Assembly: GCF_002920535.1 (NCBI RefSeq)
Contig: NZ_PQSS01000020.1
Location: 1 to 64,000 of the forward strand
Direction: 5' to 3'
Source of the DNA: Streptomyces sp. Ru71
GTDB taxonomy: Bacteria; Actinomycetota; Actinomycetes; Streptomycetales; Streptomycetaceae
DNA: 64,000 bases
The notes beneath the pieces were generated by a model, which saw only the letters and a program-made list of their open reading frames with translations, had not been told where the DNA came from and ran no database searches. Both the position numbers and the translations under genes were made by a program. This document shows positions 52,614 to 61,471 of the stretch, one piece after another. Position 1 is the stretch's first letter. The number at the start of each line of letters is the position of its first letter.

Positions 52614-55058
52614 TCAGACGTTAATCGTGACGGCGATGCGACGGTCCGCGATCGAGCGTCCGGCCTGGATCTCGTACGAACCCTTCACAAATGACCATGA
52701 GTTGGTCGTCTCGTCCCAGATCTCGAAGGCGCGGCGCGGCAGCTCGACGACCGCCTCGGCGACCTCGCCCGGCCCGGCCTCGACGCCGGCGAAGCCGGCC
52801 AGCCACCGGGCCGGGCGGCCGGCGCCGGGCTCGGTGGGCGCGAGATAGAGCTGTACGACCTCCCGCCCGGCCCGGGTGCCGGTGTTGCGGACGCGGACCG
52901 TCACCGTCGTCCCGTCCGTCTCGGCCGACTCGTAGGTCCAGTCGGTGTAGCCGAGGCCGTGGCCGAAGGGGTACGCCGGGGTGCGGCCTTCCTTCTCCCA
53001 GGCGCGGTAGCCGATGAACACGTCCTCGTCGTAGTCGAGCCGGCCCTCGGTGGGCACGACCCGGGTGACGGGCGCGTCCTGGAGGGAGCCCCAGGTGGTG
53101 GGCAGCCGGCCGCCCGGTTCGTACGCTCCGGTGAGCACGTCGGCCAGGGCGGCGCCGCCCTCCTGACCGGGGAACCAGCTCAGCAGCACGGCGGCGACCT
53201 CCTCGCGCCAGGGCAGCTCCACCGGGGAGCCGGAGTTGACGACGACGACGGTGTGGGGGTTGGCCTCGGCGACCGCGCGCACCAGGTCGTCCTGGCGGCC
53301 GGGCAGCGCCAGGTCCTTGCGGTCGAAGCCCTCCGATTCCACCCGCTCGGTGGTGGCGACCACGACGACGGCGGTGTCGGCGGCGCGGGCCGCTTCGACG
53401 GCCTCGGCGATCAGTTCGTCGGGGTCGCGCCGCGGGGCCTGGTGGGCGAGGGCGAACAGGACCGCCGACAGCGGTGCGGCTTCCTGCCGCTCGACGAGGT
53501 GGGTGAGGGAGACCTCGACGGGCTCGCCGGCGGTCAGTTCGGCCTGGGCGCGCTCCACCGGGGTGCCGAAGAACGCCTCGAAGGGGTCGCTGTCGCCGGC
53601 CGGGGGCTGGACGCCGTCGAAGTACGTCGTCCCCGCGACGCGGAGGGTGAAGCCGCCGGTGCCGCGGATGCCGAAGGTGTGCGGGCCGCTCTCGCGCGGG
53701 GTGAACACGCCGGTCAGTTCGACGGAGTGCAGGGTCTCGCGGGTGACGCCGTCGGGCAGGTCGGAGCCGAGCCACTGGATCTGCCCGTTGGGGGCGGAGG
53801 CGGTGCCGATGACCTCACCGTTCGCGTCCCGGCAGACGGCTCGCAGGGTGAAGCCCTGGTCGGCGACGGCGAGTTCGGTGGCCGGGTCGGCGCCGACGGC
53901 GTAGCGGACGGCGCCCTCGGGGAGGGCGGCGGTGAGGCCGTCGAGCGGGGAGACGATCCGGGCCGGGAAGACGGTGGCGGAGCCGCCGCCGAGGACGCGG
54001 GCGTCGCGGGCGGCGGCGCCGATCAGGGCGACGGTGCGGCCGGGCTTGAGCGGCAGCGCGGCGCTGTCGTTGCGGACCAGGACGAAGGAGCGGCGGGCGA
54101 TCTCGCGGGCCAGGGCCTCGCCGTCGACGGCTCCGGGCAGTTCGGTGACGGCGGGCTCGGCGCCGGCGAGGGCGCCGGTGCGGGCGGCGAGCCGCAGCAC
54201 ACGGCGTACGGCGTCGTCGACGGCGGCCTCGGTGACCTTTCCGTCGCGGACGGCCTGGGCGAGGGCCTCGCCGAAGACGGTGCGCGGGCCGGGCATCGCC
54301 ACGTCGAGGCCGCCCTGGAGCGCGCCGACCGTGTCGCGGGCGGCGAACCAGTCGGAGACGTTGCAGCCGTCGAAGCCCCACTCGCCGCGCAGCACCTCGT
54401 TCACCAGGTAGTGGTGCTCGGTCATGGTGGTGCCGTTGACCGTGTTGTAGGCGGTCATGATGCCCCAGGGGTGGGCGTTCTCCACGATGGCCTCGAAGGG
54501 CGCCAGGTACAGCTCGCGCAGGGCGCGTTCGGAGACGCGGTTGTCGACGGTGAAGCGGTCGGTCTCGGCGTCGTTGGCGACGAAGTGCTTGACGGTGGTG
54601 CCGACGCCGCCCGACTGCACTCCCTGGACGTAGCCGGTGCCGATACGGCCGGTGAGGTACGGGTCCTCGCTGTAGGCCTCGAAGTGGCGGCCGCCGAGCG
54701 GGGAGCGGTGCAGGTTGACGGTGGGCGCGAGCAGCACGTGGACGCCCTTGCGGCGGGCCTCCTGGGCGAGCAGCACACCGGCGCGGCGGGCGAGTTCGGG
54801 GTCCCAGGTGGCGGCGAGGGCGGTCGGGGAGGGCAGGGCGACGGAGGGGTCGTCGGCGCTCCAGCGCACGCCGCGCACCCCGATCGGGCCGTCGGACATG
54901 ACGAGCGAGTCCAGGCCGATCTCGGGCAGTGCGGGCAGGGACCACATGTCCTGCCCGGCCAGCAGCCGCGTCTTGGTGTCCACATCGAGCTTGCCGAGTG
55001 CGGACTCGACGACCGCCTCGCGGGCCTCGTCGGCCGGGGTGCGCTGGGGTCCCGCCAT
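52614..55058 (-). CDS. GH3 family beta-glucosidase with PA14-like insert
   Basis: An 814-aa glycoside hydrolase. Domain 1 (residues 1-300) has GIRGVRW-type loops and the nucleophile region GFDGCNVSDWFAARDTVGAL (Asp near 235), with KHFVANDAETDRF upstream. Between the two GH3 domains lies a PA14-like beta region (about 395-530) with LTGVFTPRESGPHTFGIRGT. The second domain carries VVVATTERVESEGFDRKDLALPGRQ and the C-terminal fibronectin-like module ends VRVRNTGTRAGREVVQLYL. No signal peptide, so cytosolic. ATG 55058 behind gaggaggcaccgcg. Its TetR neighbour diverges and is the likely regulator. Confidence 0.93.
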   Translation of the reverse strand: MAGPQRTPADEAREAVVESALGKLDVDTKTRLLAGQDMWSLPALPEIGLDSLVMSDGPIGVRGVRWSADDPSVALPSPTALAATWDPELARRAGVLLAQEARRKGVHVLLAPTVNLHRSPLGGRHFEAYSEDPYLTGRIGTGYVQGVQSGGVGTTVKHFVANDAETDRFTVDNRVSERALRELYLAPFEAIVENAHPWGIMTAYNTVNGTTMTEHHYLVNEVLRGEWGFDGCNVSDWFAARDTVGALQGGLDVAMPGPRTVFGEALAQAVRDGKVTEAAVDDAVRRVLRLAARTGALAGAEPAVTELPGAVDGEALAREIARRSFVLVRNDSAALPLKPGRTVALIGAAARDARVLGGGSATVFPARIVSPLDGLTAALPEGAVRYAVGADPATELAVADQGFTLRAVCRDANGEVIGTASAPNGQIQWLGSDLPDGVTRETLHSVELTGVFTPRESGPHTFGIRGTGGFTLRVAGTTYFDGVQPPAGDSDPFEAFFGTPVERAQAELTAGEPVEVSLTHLVERQEAAPLSAVLFALAHQAPRRDPDELIAEAVEAARAADTAVVVVATTERVESEGFDRKDLALPGRQDDLVRAVAEANPHTVVVVNSGSPVELPWREEVAAVLLSWFPGQEGGAALADVLTGAYEPGGRLPTTWGSLQDAPVTRVVPTEGRLDYDEDVFIGYRAWEKEGRTPAYPFGHGLGYTDWTYESAETDGTTVTVRVRNTGTRAGREVVQLYLAPTEPGAGRPARWLAGFAGVEAGPGEVAEAVVELPRRAFEIWDETTNSWSFVKGSYEIQAGRSIADRRIAVTINV

Positions 55059-55177
55059 CGCGGTGCCTCCTCATGACGTCCGTGCAGGGGCTCCCATGGT
55101 GCACCCGTTCCCTGTAGACCGGTAGTTTTCGTTATCCTGCCGTTATTCATGAGCCGGGGCTGGGGTACGGTGACGCC

Positions 55178-55741
55178 ATGAACGCGAGGGTCAGGAGCGA
55201 GGAGCGGCGCGCGGAGATCGTGCGGGCGGCACTGGAGGTGATCGCCGAGCGCGGGTACCGGGGCGCGAGCCTGGGCGCGGTCGCGGAGCGGGTGGGCCTC
55301 ACCCAGCAGGGGCTGCTGCACTACTTCCCGACCAAGGAGACGCTGCTGGTCGCCGTCCTGAAGGAGCGGGACCAGTGGGACGCGGTCCCGGACAGCCAGT
55401 GGCGCCTGGACCTGCTCGCCTCGCTGGTCGAGTACAACGCGATGCGGCCCGGCATCATCCAGACCTTCTCGGCCCTGCTCGGCGAGAGCGTCACCGAGGA
55501 CCACCCGGCGCGCGCCTACTTCACCGACCGCTACCGCAGGGTCCGCGAGAGCATGGCGGACGTCCTGCGCACCGAGTACGGCGACCGCCTCCCCAACGGG
55601 CTCACCCCCGAACGCACGGCACCGCTCCTGGTCGCGGTGATGGACGGCCTGCAGTACCAGTGGCTGCTGGACCCGGAGACGGTGGACATGCCGGCCGCGT
55701 TCCGCGACTTCCTGCGCCTGCTGGGCGAGCCGGTGGACTGA
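55178..55741 (+). CDS. TetR family transcriptional regulator
   Basis: A 187-aa regulator. The HTH is RRAEIVRAALEVIAERGYRGASLGAVAERVGLTQQGLLHYFPTKETLL-like across residues 9-57 (core GLTQQGLLHYF). The remaining helices form a ligand pocket with FSALLGESVTEDHPARAYF. ATG 55178. It is divergent from the GH3 beta-glucosidase over 119 bp containing an AT-rich tract (gttttcgttatcctgccg), a plausible operator region. It probably senses a sugar-derived ligand (inference). Confidence 0.9.
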   Translation: MNARVRSEERRAEIVRAALEVIAERGYRGASLGAVAERVGLTQQGLLHYFPTKETLLVAVLKERDQWDAVPDSQWRLDLLASLVEYNAMRPGIIQTFSALLGESVTEDHPARAYFTDRYRRVRESMADVLRTEYGDRLPNGLTPERTAPLLVAVMDGLQYQWLLDPETVDMPAAFRDFLRLLGEPVD

Positions 55742-55748
55742 GGTGCCC

Positions 55749-55782
55749 GTGCCGGGCTACGCACGGCGAGCGTGCCCGGCAC
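55749..55782. terminator. candidate terminator hairpin overlapping the exporter stop
   Basis: Perfect 9-bp arms (gtgccgggc and gcccggcac) with a 16-nt loop, positioned at the convergent ends of tetR and the MFS gene and including the latter's stop codon. Confidence 0.45.
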
Positions 55783-56944
55783 GGTCTCGCCGGGCGGGGG
55801 CCAGGGCGGCCAGCATCGCCGTGCCGGTCAGGGCGAAGGCCCACGGGTAGCCGGTCCGGTCCGCGAGCGCGCCGAAGACGAGCGCGCCGACGCCCATGCC
55901 GGCGTCGTAGGCGACGTTCCACAGCGCGCTGACCGTGCCGTAGCCGGCCAGGGGCACGCGTGCGTACATCAGGGTCAGCGTGGCGTTCTGGGCGATGCCG
56001 AAGCCGATCCCGAACACACCGGCCGCGACGAGCACGGCGAGCGGGGTGGTGGTGAGCGCCATCAGCAGCGTGCCGGCGGCCGCGAGCAGCAGGCCGGGCA
56101 GCACCAGCGCGGCGGCGTCGTGCCGGTCGCCGTGCCGGCCGGCGAGCCAGCGCGCCACCGTGGTCGCCGCGGGCTGGACGAACAGGGCCACGGCGAGCAG
56201 ACCCGTGGCCGAGTCGGGGACGGCCAGGGGCAGAAAGGTGACCACGATCCCGGCGGCCACGGCGATGGCCGCGAACACCACGGCCGGGCGCCTCAGTCCG
56301 GGCGTGCGCAGCCCTTCGGCGATGCTGACGGGTCGTCCCGAGGCGCGGATGCGGTCGGGCAGACCGGGCACCGCGAGGATCGCGGCGAGCGCGGCCAGCG
56401 CCCCGGCCGTGAACACCACCGTGTGACCCACGTGCGCAACCAGCCACACGCTCAGCGGCAACGCCAGCAGCGCGGGCACGCCGCCGACGACGCCGACCAA
56501 CGCCAGACCCTCCCCGCGCCGTTCGGCCGGGATGAGCGCCGCGGTCAGCGCACCGCCCGCCACCACGGTGAACGCGAAGCCCCCTCCGCGCAGCAGGCAG
56601 ATCGCGGCGATCCACCACAGCGCGCGGGACGACGTCAGCGCGAGGGCCGGCACTCCCAGCAGGGCGAGGCCCACCGCGAGCACGGCCCGGTAGCCGTGGC
56701 GACGGACCAGGGCGGGGGTCGCCAGCTCCCCCACCACCGTGCCCGCCATCAGCGCGCCGGTGGCCAGCCCGGCCGACCGGCCGCCGGCGCCGTCGGCCGA
56801 GGCGTAGCCGGGGACGACCGACAGCAGCAGGTAGAAGCTGGTGGAGGCCCCCAGGATGGACACGCAGCGCAGCAGCAACGGCCGTGTCAGCAGGGGCGGT
56901 CGAGGGGTGCGGGAACGGCCGCCCGCGTCGGTTGTCTCGGTCAC
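55757..56944 (-). CDS. MFS transporter (12-helix type)
   Basis: A 395-aa major facilitator with about 12 hydrophobic segments: RCVSILGASTSFYLLLSVVP at the start, a motif A equivalent around ELATPALVRRHGYRAVLAVG, and the characteristic end GALVFGALADRTGYPWAFAL. GTG start at 56944. It is divergent from a MocR/PdxR-type regulator with only 47 bp between starts, so their promoters overlap and it is a likely target. The substrate is unknown. Confidence 0.88.
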   Translation of the reverse strand: MTETTDAGGRSRTPRPPLLTRPLLLRCVSILGASTSFYLLLSVVPGYASADGAGGRSAGLATGALMAGTVVGELATPALVRRHGYRAVLAVGLALLGVPALALTSSRALWWIAAICLLRGGGFAFTVVAGGALTAALIPAERRGEGLALVGVVGGVPALLALPLSVWLVAHVGHTVVFTAGALAALAAILAVPGLPDRIRASGRPVSIAEGLRTPGLRRPAVVFAAIAVAAGIVVTFLPLAVPDSATGLLAVALFVQPAATTVARWLAGRHGDRHDAAALVLPGLLLAAAGTLLMALTTTPLAVLVAAGVFGIGFGIAQNATLTLMYARVPLAGYGTVSALWNVAYDAGMGVGALVFGALADRTGYPWAFALTGTAMLAALAPARRDRAGHARRA

Positions 56945-56991
56945 GGCGGGACGCTACGCGGTCGGCCGGATCACCGATAAGCTCCACTTCC

Positions 56992-58416
56992 ATGCCGGTT
57001 CAGTGGTCCAGTTGTCCGCCCGAACTGCTGCTGGCCGTCGACCGTGGCAGCGGCCGACCGCTGCGCGCGCAGGTGGAGCACGCGCTGCGGGACGCGATCC
57101 GCGGCGGCCGTCTGACGGTGGGCGAGCGGCTGCCGTCCTCCCGGGAGCTCGCCCGCACGCTCGGCCTCTCCCGCGGACTGGTGCAGGAGTGCTACGCGCA
57201 GCTGCGGGCCGAGGGTTACCTGGTGGCCCGCCCGGGTTCCGCGACCCGGGTGGCGTCGGGCGCCGCCGCCCCGCCGGACGGCGCACAGCCGCCCCCCGCT
57301 ACCGCGCCACTGCTGGCCGACTTCCGGTGGGGCGTACCGGACCTGGGCTCCTTCCCGCTGCGGGACTGGCTGTGGGCCACGCGGGAGGCGGCCCGCGCGA
57401 TGCCGACGGCGGCGTTCGGCTACGGCGACGCCCGTGGCAGCGCGCACCTGCGCGAAGTCCTGGCCGGCTATCTGCGCCGGGTCCGCGCCGCCGCGGCCGC
57501 TCCGGACCACATCCTGGTCTGCAACGGCTACGCCCAGGGCCTCGGTCTCGTCCTTCGAGTGCTCGCCGAGGGCGGAGTGCGGACCGTGGCCTTCGAGGAC
57601 CCCGGCTCCCCCGGCGCGGCCCGCGCGGCCGCCGAGGCGGCCGGCCTGCGCGCGGTCTTCGTCCCGGTCGACGCCCACGGTGTCGACGTCCAGGCGCTGG
57701 CCGCGACCGACGCCCGCGCCGTCGTCGTCACCCCCGCCCACCAGTGGCCGACCGGCGTCGCCCTCGCCCCGGAACGCCGGCTCGCCCTGATCGAGTGGGC
57801 CAGGGGCCGCGACGCGATCGTCGTCGAGGACGACTACGACGCCGAGTTCCGCTACGACCGGGAACCGCTCGGCGCGCTCCAGGGCCTGGCGCCGGACCGC
57901 GTCGTCCTGCTCGGCACGGTCAGCAAGTCCCTCGCCCCGGCCCTGCGGCTCGGCTGGATGCTCTGCCCGCCGGCGCTGACCGGGGCGCTCACCGAACACA
58001 AGCACCGCAGCGACCGCGGCACCCCCACCCTCGACCAGCTCGCCCTGGCCGCGCTGATGGAGTCCGGACGCTTCGACCGCCATCTGCGCCGGATGCGCGC
58101 CCTCTACGCGGCCCGCCGCACCGCCCTGCTCGCCGCGCTCGCCGAGCACGCCCCCGACGTGCCGGTGACCGGTCTCGCCGCCGGTTTCCACGCCGTGGCC
58201 CGGCTGCCCGAGGACGCCGACGAGGACCAGGTCGTCACCGCGGCCCGTGCCCGAGGGGTCGGCCTGTACGGCATCGGCGCCTGCCGCGCCGCGGACCACG
58301 GCGGGCCCGCGCAGCTCGTCCTCGGCTTCGGCGACGTCGGCGAACGGGCCGTCGCCGAGGGCATCGCGGCCGTCGGCCCCCTGCTCACCGGCCGGCTGGG
58401 GGGTCACCGCCCGTGA
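56992..58416 (+). CDS. MocR/PdxR-type GntR regulator with aminotransferase domain
   Basis: A 474-aa fusion of a GntR winged helix (residues 20-90: LRAQVEHALRDAIRGGRLTV, RLPSSRELARTLGLSRGLVQ) and a fold-type I aminotransferase domain (110-470). The PLP lysine lies in GTVSKSLAPALRLGWM (Lys near 311), with VVVEDDYDAEFRYDREPLGAL upstream. Such proteins use PLP or an amino-acid adduct as signal. Leader is short (ATG 56992 with aagctccacttcc). Its stop overlaps the GTG of the next gene (GTGA). Confidence 0.92.
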   Translation: MPVQWSSCPPELLLAVDRGSGRPLRAQVEHALRDAIRGGRLTVGERLPSSRELARTLGLSRGLVQECYAQLRAEGYLVARPGSATRVASGAAAPPDGAQPPPATAPLLADFRWGVPDLGSFPLRDWLWATREAARAMPTAAFGYGDARGSAHLREVLAGYLRRVRAAAAAPDHILVCNGYAQGLGLVLRVLAEGGVRTVAFEDPGSPGAARAAAEAAGLRAVFVPVDAHGVDVQALAATDARAVVVTPAHQWPTGVALAPERRLALIEWARGRDAIVVEDDYDAEFRYDREPLGALQGLAPDRVVLLGTVSKSLAPALRLGWMLCPPALTGALTEHKHRSDRGTPTLDQLALAALMESGRFDRHLRRMRALYAARRTALLAALAEHAPDVPVTGLAAGFHAVARLPEDADEDQVVTAARARGVGLYGIGACRAADHGGPAQLVLGFGDVGERAVAEGIAAVGPLLTGRLGGHRP

Positions 58417-59162
58417 CCGGCACCACGGACCCGGGCCCCGCCCGCATCGGCGAACTCCTCGACGGCGTACGGCGGTCGGCCACCCGCCTCGACGTCACCC
58501 TCGACGCGCTGACCGACGCGCGGGCCCGCCGGCCCTCCACGCTGCCCGGCTGGAGCCGGGCCCACGTCCTGACCCATCTCGCCCGGAGCGCCGACGCCTA
58601 CGTGTGGCTGCTGACCCTGGCCCGCACCGGCACCGCACCCGGCCCCCGGGCCGACGCCGCCGCCCTGGACCGGGCGCTGCGCGAGGGCGCCGAGCGGGAC
58701 GCGGCCGCGCTGGTGGCCGACCTGCGCGGCAGCCTGCACCGGCTTCTCGACACGGCGGAGGCCATGCCCGCGGACCGCTGGCCCACGCTGGTCCGCGCCC
58801 TCGCGGGCTGGCGCCACCCGGCCTGGTACACCCTCCACCGCGCCCAGCGTGAACTGGAGACCCACCACGTCGACCTGGACCTCGGGTACCGCGTCACCGA
58901 CTGGCCCGCCGGCTATGTCGCCCGGGCCCTCGACGAGACCGTCGCCGCCCTGGCCGCCCGGGACTTCCCCCTCGCCCGCGTCCGGGCCACCGACCTCGAC
59001 CGCGACTGGGACACCGGCTCGGACGGCCCCGCCGTCACCGGCCCCGGCCCCGCGCTGCTGGCCTGGCTGTGCGGCCGCGGCCCGCACACCCCCCTGCTGT
59101 CGGACGGCCCGCTGCCGACCCCGCCCCGCTGGCCACTGCCCCCGGCGCCCGGCTGGTGCTGA
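58413..59162 (+). CDS. maleylpyruvate isomerase family, mycothiol-type DinB-like protein
   Basis: A 249-aa protein with the N-terminal DinB-like mycothiol-dependent maleylpyruvate isomerase domain: LPGWSRAHVLTHLARSADAY (metal His near residue 56) and HRAQRELETHHVDLDLGYRV (metal His near 142-151), followed by a small C-terminal domain. GTG start overlapping the upstream regulator's stop by 4 nt, so translation is coupled. It may detoxify or isomerise a substrate with mycothiol as cofactor; the exact reaction is unknown. Confidence 0.87.
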   Translation: MTGTTDPGPARIGELLDGVRRSATRLDVTLDALTDARARRPSTLPGWSRAHVLTHLARSADAYVWLLTLARTGTAPGPRADAAALDRALREGAERDAAALVADLRGSLHRLLDTAEAMPADRWPTLVRALAGWRHPAWYTLHRAQRELETHHVDLDLGYRVTDWPAGYVARALDETVAALAARDFPLARVRATDLDRDWDTGSDGPAVTGPGPALLAWLCGRGPHTPLLSDGPLPTPPRWPLPPAPGWC

Positions 59163-59171
59163 GCACGCCCG

Positions 59172-59561
59172 TCACCGTCCGGCCGGTACCGCGGCCACCA
59201 CCTCGATCTCGATCCGGGCGTCCGGCTTGAACAGGCGCGGCGCCTCGAACGTCATGCTCGTCGGCGCGGTGCCGGTGAGGAACTCCCGGCGTACGGCGCC
59301 GTATTCGTGCAGCCGGGAGATGTCGGTGAGGTAGGTGCGGATGTTGACGACGTCCGCCAGGGTCGCGCCGTGCGCCCCGAGCAGGGCGCCCAGCGCCTCG
59401 AAGATGCCACGGGACTGCTCGGCGACCGTCGCGCCCTCGGCGACCTGGCCGGAGACGAACAACAGGGCGCTGCCGTCGGCGTGTTCGACGCGGGCGACCT
59501 GGGAGTAGTAGGCGTTGGCGGGCTGCGGGGCGCCGGCCGGGTTGTCCAGGGTGACCTTCAT
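59172..59561 (-). CDS. RidA family enamine/imine deaminase-like protein
   Basis: A 129-aa protein of the YjgF/YER057c/UK114 (RidA) family. LLFVSGQVAEGATVAEQSRG, VNIRTYLTDISRLHEYGAVR and PTSMTFEAPRLFKPDARIEIEVVA are typical; the catalytic Arg corresponds to a position near the C-terminal FKPDARIEIE. RidA hydrolyses 2-aminoacrylate-like imines. It lies 15 bp downstream of a beta-hydroxyacid dehydrogenase gene on the same strand, so they are one unit. Confidence 0.9.
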   Translation of the reverse strand: MKVTLDNPAGAPQPANAYYSQVARVEHADGSALLFVSGQVAEGATVAEQSRGIFEALGALLGAHGATLADVVNIRTYLTDISRLHEYGAVRREFLTGTAPTSMTFEAPRLFKPDARIEIEVVAAVPAGR

Positions 59562-59576
59562 CGTGCTCCTCGGGGC

Positions 59577-60380
59577 TCAGGCGGTACGGATGCGGGGGAC
59601 GGCGTGCGCGATGTCGGCGCCGGGGTCCTCGGCCGCGGCACGCCGGAAGTGGTCCGAGACGGCCTGGACGACGGGCAGTGCGGCGGCGCCGGTGGCGAGC
59701 TCCAGGTCCTTCACGGCGAGGTCCGTGGCGAAGTGCACGCCCTCGGCGAAGGCGCGGGCCACCACTCCGCCGAGCGGGCTGCCGGCCAGCGCGGTGCGGG
59801 CGGTGTCGCCGTCGAGGCCGAGCGCGTCGGCGAGCCGCAGCGCCTCCGCGACGAGGCCGACGCCGCCGATCACCGCCGCGTTGAGGACGAGTTTGAGGGC
59901 CGCGCCCGAGCCGAGCGGCCCGGTGCGGGTGACGGTGCCCAGCCGGACCAGCACGTGCTCGGTGGCCGACGCCTCACCGCCGGCGAGGATGCCGAGCGTG
60001 CCGTCGGCGGCCCGGTCGGTGCTGCCCATGACCGGCGCGTCCACCAGCGTCACCCCGTCCTTCAGCCGCTCGGCCAGTTCCCGTATGGCGTCCGGGCCGA
60101 CGGTGGACATCTCGATCCAGGTCGTGCCCGGCCGCAGCGCGGGGACGACGGCGTCGGCGACGGCCGTGAGCGCCCGCGGTCCGGTGAGCATCGTGATGAC
60201 CACGTCGGCGTCCCGCACCGCCTCCTCCGGCGAGGCACCGAGTACGGCCCCCTCGGCCACGAGCGGTGCGGCCCTGGCCGGTGTGCGGTTCCAGACGGTG
60301 AGCGGGTGACCGGCGGCCAGCAGCCTCGCGGCCATGGGCGTGCCCATGCGGCCGAGCCCCAGAAAGGCGATCTTCTCCAT
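59577..60380 (-). CDS. NAD-binding beta-hydroxyacid dehydrogenase (HIBADH-like)
   Basis: A 267-aa oxidoreductase. The Rossmann start is MEKIAFLGLGRMGTPMAARL (residues 1-20), then VVITMLTGP, and the signature near residue 115, DAPVMGSTDRAADGTLGILAGGE. The catalytic Lys is likely in GAALKLVLNAAVIGGVG. It acts on 3-hydroxy acids such as 3-hydroxyisobutyrate or tartronate semialdehyde (family). ATG 60380. It is divergent from a LysR regulator with 58 bp between starts, and precedes ridA. Confidence 0.9.
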   Translation of the reverse strand: MEKIAFLGLGRMGTPMAARLLAAGHPLTVWNRTPARAAPLVAEGAVLGASPEEAVRDADVVITMLTGPRALTAVADAVVPALRPGTTWIEMSTVGPDAIRELAERLKDGVTLVDAPVMGSTDRAADGTLGILAGGEASATEHVLVRLGTVTRTGPLGSGAALKLVLNAAVIGGVGLVAEALRLADALGLDGDTARTALAGSPLGGVVARAFAEGVHFATDLAVKDLELATGAAALPVVQAVSDHFRRAAAEDPGADIAHAVPRIRTA

Positions 60381-60438
60381 GCCGTCGACGCTAGGACCGG
60401 GCACGGGATGCGACAAGCGAATGTCTAGCATCGCTGAC

Positions 60439-61374
60439 ATGCGCATTTCGCATCCCTACGACGAGACCCCCGACCTCAGCACCGTCTGGCTGCGCGTCTT
60501 CCTGGAGGTGGCCCGGCACGGGTCGTTCACCGTGGCCGCGCGGACGCTGGGCTGGACCCAGTCCGCGGTGTCCCGGCAGATCTCCTCCCTGGAGTCGGCG
60601 CTGGGCGGCGGCCCGCTGTTCGACCGGCTGCCGCGCGGCGTACGGCTCACCGAGGCGGGCCGCACGCTCCTCCCGCACGCCGAGACCGTCACCGAGACGC
60701 TGCGCGGCGCCGCGCGCGAGCTGGCCGACCTGCGCGCGGCGGCCGGCGGGCGGCTCAGGTTCGGCGCGTTCGCGACCGCCGACGCGGCACTCGTCCCACA
60801 GGCCCTGGCCGCCTTCCGCGCCCGCCACCCCGGCGTCCGCGTCACCCGGGAGGAGGGCCTGTCCCCCGCCCTGCTGGACCAAGTCACGGCCGGGCATCTC
60901 GACCTCGCGGTGGTGTCGGCGACGGGCCGCGCCCCGCTGGAGGTGTGCGACCTGCACCACCTGCTCGACGAGACCCTGTACGTCGCCGTGGCGGCCGGCC
61001 ACCCGCTGGCCGGGGCCGGTGCGCCGGTGCGTCTCGACCGGTTCGCCGACGCCGACTGGATCGCGGGCAGTCCGCGGCCGGAGGGCACCCTGCTCGCCGC
61101 GGCGGTCCGGCAGGGCTTCCGGCCCCGCGTCGCTCATGTCGTCGCCGAGTGGACCGCCAAGCAGGGCTATGTGGCCGCCGGCCTCGGCGTCACCCTGGTC
61201 CCGGCGCTGGCCGCCGCGTCCGTGCGGCCGGACGTCGCCCTGGTGCCGGTACGGCAGGAGGACGCCCCGCCCCGGGCGGTGTACGCGGCCACCCCCCGGG
61301 GCGCGTCCCCGACCCCGGCCGTGCGCGCCTTCCTCACCGCGCTGCGCGAGGCCGCGGCACGCGTTCCGGCCTGA
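60439..61374 (+). CDS. LysR family transcriptional regulator
   Basis: A 311-aa regulator. The N-terminal winged HTH is LRVFLEVARHGSFTVAARTLGWTQSAVSRQISSLE (residues 17-51), followed by the effector domain with GRLRFGAFATADAALVPQAL and PVRLDRFADADWIAGSPRPEG. ATG 60439. It is divergent from the dehydrogenase-ridA unit, its probable target. The gap holds gatgc...gcatc (about 60406-60433), a possible LysR site. Confidence 0.92.
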   Translation: MRISHPYDETPDLSTVWLRVFLEVARHGSFTVAARTLGWTQSAVSRQISSLESALGGGPLFDRLPRGVRLTEAGRTLLPHAETVTETLRGAARELADLRAAAGGRLRFGAFATADAALVPQALAAFRARHPGVRVTREEGLSPALLDQVTAGHLDLAVVSATGRAPLEVCDLHHLLDETLYVAVAAGHPLAGAGAPVRLDRFADADWIAGSPRPEGTLLAAAVRQGFRPRVAHVVAEWTAKQGYVAAGLGVTLVPALAAASVRPDVALVPVRQEDAPPRAVYAATPRGASPTPAVRAFLTALREAAARVPA

Positions 61375-61471
61375 CCGACGGCACCATGGCGCGCGCCACT
61401 CGGGTCACGCGATACTGCGCCCGTCCCACAAGTGCGCTCCCCACGGCGACGGAAGGACCCCAACCGCCTTG

